Below, piece by piece: positions 60,837-64,000 of a stretch of 64,000 nucleotides of DNA. The stretch's first letter is position 1. Each line of letters starts with the position of its first letter. Source of the DNA: Blastomyces gilchristii SLH14081 (lineage: Eukaryota; Ascomycota; Eurotiomycetes; Onygenales; Ajellomycetaceae); contig NW_003101682.1 in the NCBI RefSeq assembly GCF_000003855.2, forward strand, positions 4,265,306 through 4,329,305, written 5' to 3'. A program made the translations under genes and the position numbers. The notes under the pieces are model-generated. The model was not told the DNA's origin, searched no databases, and was given only the letters and a program-made list of their open reading frames with translations.

Positions 60837-62627
60837 ATGCCTGCCGCCATGAAACAACAGCTGCCCAAAGATGCTTGGACTCCATCTTGTATGCCCCATT
60901 TGAAATTAGCCTTTTTTTTTTGTCTTTTTTGTTTGGTACATGATAGTTGACAATATGGAACAGCATGGACAACAAAACCCATCAAGCAAGAGGTGGTGTA
61001 CGAAGATAAGGAAGGCTTGAAAAAGGCCCTGATTGAGCTTCAGTGTCTACCTCCATTGGTGACTCCCCAGGAGGTATGAACCATGCACGCGGGAGAAACT
61101 GTGCTAATCAAAGATGCTAACTTCCCGGCCCAGATTGTTGAGTTGAAACAATGCCTGAGAAAAGTAGCCCTTGGGAGGGCTTTTGTTCTTCAGGGGGGTG
61201 AGTAACGGGACCCCTATGATTTTATATACCTCATGAAACATTATATAACACTTCGGTGAACTGACATTGCGCCGGGAAGGCGATTGTGCGGAACTCTTTG
61301 ATTACTGCAATCAAGCAACAATTGAGTCGAAGATCAAATTGCTTTTGCAGATGAGTTTGATTTTGATCTGGGGTATGATTCTGAACACCACTATTAACTT
61401 CGGTTTCGTGGCTCACTCTACAAATAGGTGCAAATAAACCAGTAGTAAGAATTGCTCGGATGGCTGGTCAATTCGCCAAGTAAGTTGAATCTCTCGCTGT
61501 GCATTGCTTTCATATAATACTTACAGTCATCAAGGCCTCGTTCAAGCACGACTGAAACCGTCAACGGCGTGACCATGCCTGCATTCCGTGGTGACAATAT
61601 CAATGGCTTTAAAGCGGATCCCGTTTCCCGGAAACCTGATCCATCACGCCTAGTTTCTGCGTACTTCCATTCCGCCGCAACTCTAAATTATCTAAGAGCA
61701 GCTCTTTCATCCGGTCTAGCTGATCTACACTCTCCACTGGACTGGGGACTTGGTCACGTAATTACGCCGTCGATAAAAGACAAATATGAACAAATCGTAT
61801 CCAGAGTAACAGACTCGCTGCGTTTCATGAGAACCGTAGGTCTCGACACAGACCGCGGAATCGAGACCGTGGACATCTATACCAGCCACGAAGGCTTAAT
61901 GCTGGAATATGAGCAGAGTCTCACCAGACTCTGCCGTGATCCTCCAGAGCCAGGATCGAAACACACCCTCCCAATAGGAGGAACCATTCCCTCCTCCCCC
62001 TTCCCATCAAACAGCCACTACGCGACCTCAGCCCATTTCCTCTGGATAGGCGATCGCACACGCCAACCCGACGGTGCCCATGTAGAATTTTTCCGCGGTC
62101 TCTCCAACCCCATCGGCATCAAAATCGGCCCATCAATGGACCCAGACGAACTCATCGAGCTCCTCAACATCGTCAACCCAGACAAGGAAATTGGCAAAGT
62201 AACCCTGATATCACGCTACGGCGCATCGAAAATCGCCACGTACCTACCTGGACACATCAAGGCGGTACAGTCCTCGGGTCATATGCCTGTCTGGCAATGC
62301 GATCCCATGCACGGCAACACACTCACCACGCCGTCGGGTCTCAAAACTCGCCATTTCAAAGATATCTTGTCTGAACTGCGGCAGGCGTTAGAGATCCATC
62401 GCGCACAGGGCTCGTTTCTGGGCGGTATGCACCTGGAGCTGACTGGTGAGGCGGTGACGGAGTGTGTCGGTGGTGCGGCGGGCCTGACGGAGGATGGGTT
62501 GCGTGAGCGTTATACCACTTTCTGCGACCCGAGACTGAATGAGAAGCAAGCGCTGGAGTTGGCGTTTTTGGTGGCGGGGTTCTATCGGGACCGGATGGCC
62601 GAGGATGGTGATTTGAATGCGATGTGA
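60837..62627 (+). CDS. class II 3-deoxy-D-arabino-heptulosonate-7-phosphate (DAHP) synthase
   Basis: This enzyme catalyses the first step of the shikimate pathway: phosphoenolpyruvate plus erythrose 4-phosphate to DAHP. Six exons (60837-60888, 60964-61073, 61134-61197, 61280-61372, 61428-61479, 61535-62627) encode 487 residues; the five introns are 55-82 nt. Joining restores TPQE-IVELKQ, LQGG-DCAELFDYCNQ, LIWG-ANKPVVRI and QFAK-PRSST. Metal ligands of class II enzymes appear as Cys78 (GGDCAE), His383 (DPMHGNT), Glu425 (MHLELTGE) and Asp455 (FCDPRLN). The spacings of 42 and 30 residues between the last three equal those I recall for the M. tuberculosis enzyme. MPAFRGDNING and FFRGLSNPIGIKIGPSMDPD are also diagnostic. 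It starts at ATG 60837 (MPAAMKQQLPKDAW); a second ATG at 60849 is possible. All key residues are present, so it is probably active. The Neurospora relative is, from memory, the Trp-sensitive isozyme (aro-8). Confidence 0.95.
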
Positions 62628-63170
62628 TGATACCGTTTTGTATATGTTTTCCTGGCGGTTTCTAGAGGGAAAAAACGACATACGTACGGGAACAAAAAGT
62701 TTTGTAACTTACCAGTGAAAAGATAGGAAATGTTCACATAGATTGCGATAGAGTGAATATGTGCCTTTATAAACACAATTACCATCCAAGCCCAACCGTC
62801 GTACGAAAATCGACCAAAGGAGAAAGGCGACAGAAAGAAATTCAAACTCAGTTACCAAAGTTCACGATCCCCAAGGCCGTAAACTTACATAAATACGAGG
62901 TTTGAGGGAACGGAAGAAAGTTGCAAGTAATACCAGGTGGTATGATACATAGTACTATAACCGTGCCAACTGTTGGAGCTACTACACAAGCCGTGACCCA
63001 CGTGACCCACACACATATCCTGTAGCATCCGCCCTAGTGGCGTTGCCGTAGCGACCGCTCCGCCTACACGTGATCTCATATGTAATATATATATGGCTAG
63101 CTCTTCCTACATGAATACAATGGATTAACCTTCCCACAGGTTATAGCCTGAATAGCACGTTTTTACAAAG
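62628..63170. other. 3' flank of DAHP synthase, end of the gene island
   Basis: Normal-composition non-coding DNA. It holds a tandem CGTGACCCA pair (62992-63009) that creates a CACGTG, and another CACGTG-like ACACGTGATC at 63065-63074. A minus-strand promoter for a gene is possible but no coding frame was found. Composition turns AT-rich at about 63160. Confidence 0.45.
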
Positions 63171-64000
63171 GATTACATTATTTTTATTTTTTTCTTACTT
63201 TTATTTAAAAACATCTGTACAAGTATTGAATGTGTTCACTCTGAATAGAAGAATTCTTTTACCACATTTACATTGCATGTTTTGAGTGTATCTGCTTAGT
63301 CAGCAATTGAAATAGCAGAACTCTACAGTATAACATAACATGTTTTTTTTTTTTTTTTTTTTTTTTTTTCAATTTCTTCATTTAACTCTTCTTTGACTGA
63401 TGAGTGATATGCCTACATCACAGAGTGATAGAAGAAGAACTTTACATTTATATTCTTATACTCAGACATCTATTAATGAAGAATCAGAGAAAATAAATAC
63501 TATATAATATATAAAAGCTACAGAGGAGATTATGAAGTCATTTATAAACAGCAGAGTAAATCATGAATCAGATAATAGCACTTCAAGTTCATAAGCAATA
63601 TGTACAGAAGTGTGACATATAAGTATCATATTTAGAATGAGTTCAGATAATATAATATCAATAATATTTAATAATCTGATAATATTCTGTGATAGAATAA
63701 GTATGTATTGAGTAGTTATCTCTGCAGCAGATGATTTCAAATCTGAGATTTATAAATATTAAAAGAATGTCTAAAAAGCTATAAATATCAAAGCTGTAAT
63801 TATATTTAATAATAATAACTATGAGATCTGATGTACAGAAATTCTTACAGATACTGAAGTTATCAGCAGATCTGACATTCTTATAAAAAATTAATAAGTC
63901 TGCTCAGAAGACATCAGTTAAGATGTGTTAAATACTGATAAATAAAGCATTTGTATCAAAGCACTGTATCACTGTATATTATAGTTCTTGTTAGAGTCTG
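63171..64000. other. AT-rich repeat behind a T run, unidentified
   Basis: The first part (63171-63342) is AT-rich without features. A run of 27 T (63343-63369) follows, then mutated repeat DNA with the same CC/GG/CG shortage as the left side. A poly(T) at the left edge of a repeat would fit the poly(A) tail of a minus-strand retroelement that extends beyond the window. No family could be assigned. Confidence 0.4.

Noticed and set aside
1..64000. CRISPR arrays, operons, bacterial mobile elements, tRNA or rRNA genes
   Set aside because: The window is fungal; no regularly spaced repeats or recognisable RNA gene was seen by eye. A tRNA scan would be needed to exclude tRNAs fully.

Overview
This window is nuclear DNA from a filamentous ascomycete. 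Genes in the island at 56.5-63.2 kb have short (55-95 nt) GT-AG introns with internal CTAAC/CTGAC-like branch sites, and the products are typically fungal (class II DAHP synthase, HYPK-type UBA protein, DHA1-like MFS carrier). The other ~90% is AT-rich, gene-free and packed with mutated retrotransposons. Such two-compartment genomes with large gypsy blankets are known from Onygenales such as Blastomyces; that placement is inference from style, not from a search.

Layout. 1-587: gag fragment of gypsy family G. 588-3265: 3' part of chromovirus H (minus strand), split by a 505-bp hAT-like MITE. 3266-10846: nearly complete Tad/I-like LINE (LINE1, minus). 10847-35046: a second LINE copy (LINE2, minus), cut into four pieces by three LTR retrotransposons: gypsy A (11992-18265, itself carrying a MITE), gypsy B (20225-25899, same family) and gypsy C (26163-33979, other family, minus). 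35047-36082: copia fragment K. 36083-40012: second H copy with integrase and chromodomain. 40013-43498: 5' part of gypsy G. 43499-43728: truncated MITE. 43729-49452: inverted H fragment split by LINE3 (44436-48699, contains a 586-nt assembly gap). 49453-50780: very AT-rich, unidentified. 50781-51302: unmutated patch with a degenerate minisatellite. 51303-56486: copia J (minus) with ~110-bp LTRs. 56487-63170: gene island. 63171-64000: AT-rich repeat again, behind a 27-nt T run.

The retroelement reading frames are broken mainly by transitions. CC/GG and CG are almost absent, CA/TG survive surprisingly often, and Trp codons (TGG) have become TGA. This is a RIP-like process with an unusual dinucleotide preference. 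Outer edges of several elements (outer LTR ends, LINE 5' ends) escape it.

In the gene island the MFS carrier (+) and HYPK-like gene (-) converge. HYPK-like and DAHP synthase (+) diverge from a ~630-bp shared promoter containing a perfect TGACTCA Gcn4/CpcA-type site, as expected for an amino-acid biosynthesis gene. No new enzymatic system was found. The most notable items are the mutation signature, its edge-sparing pattern, the precisely dated nest of insertions, the hAT-like MITE family, and a short repeat shared by the two unmutated patches flanking copia J.
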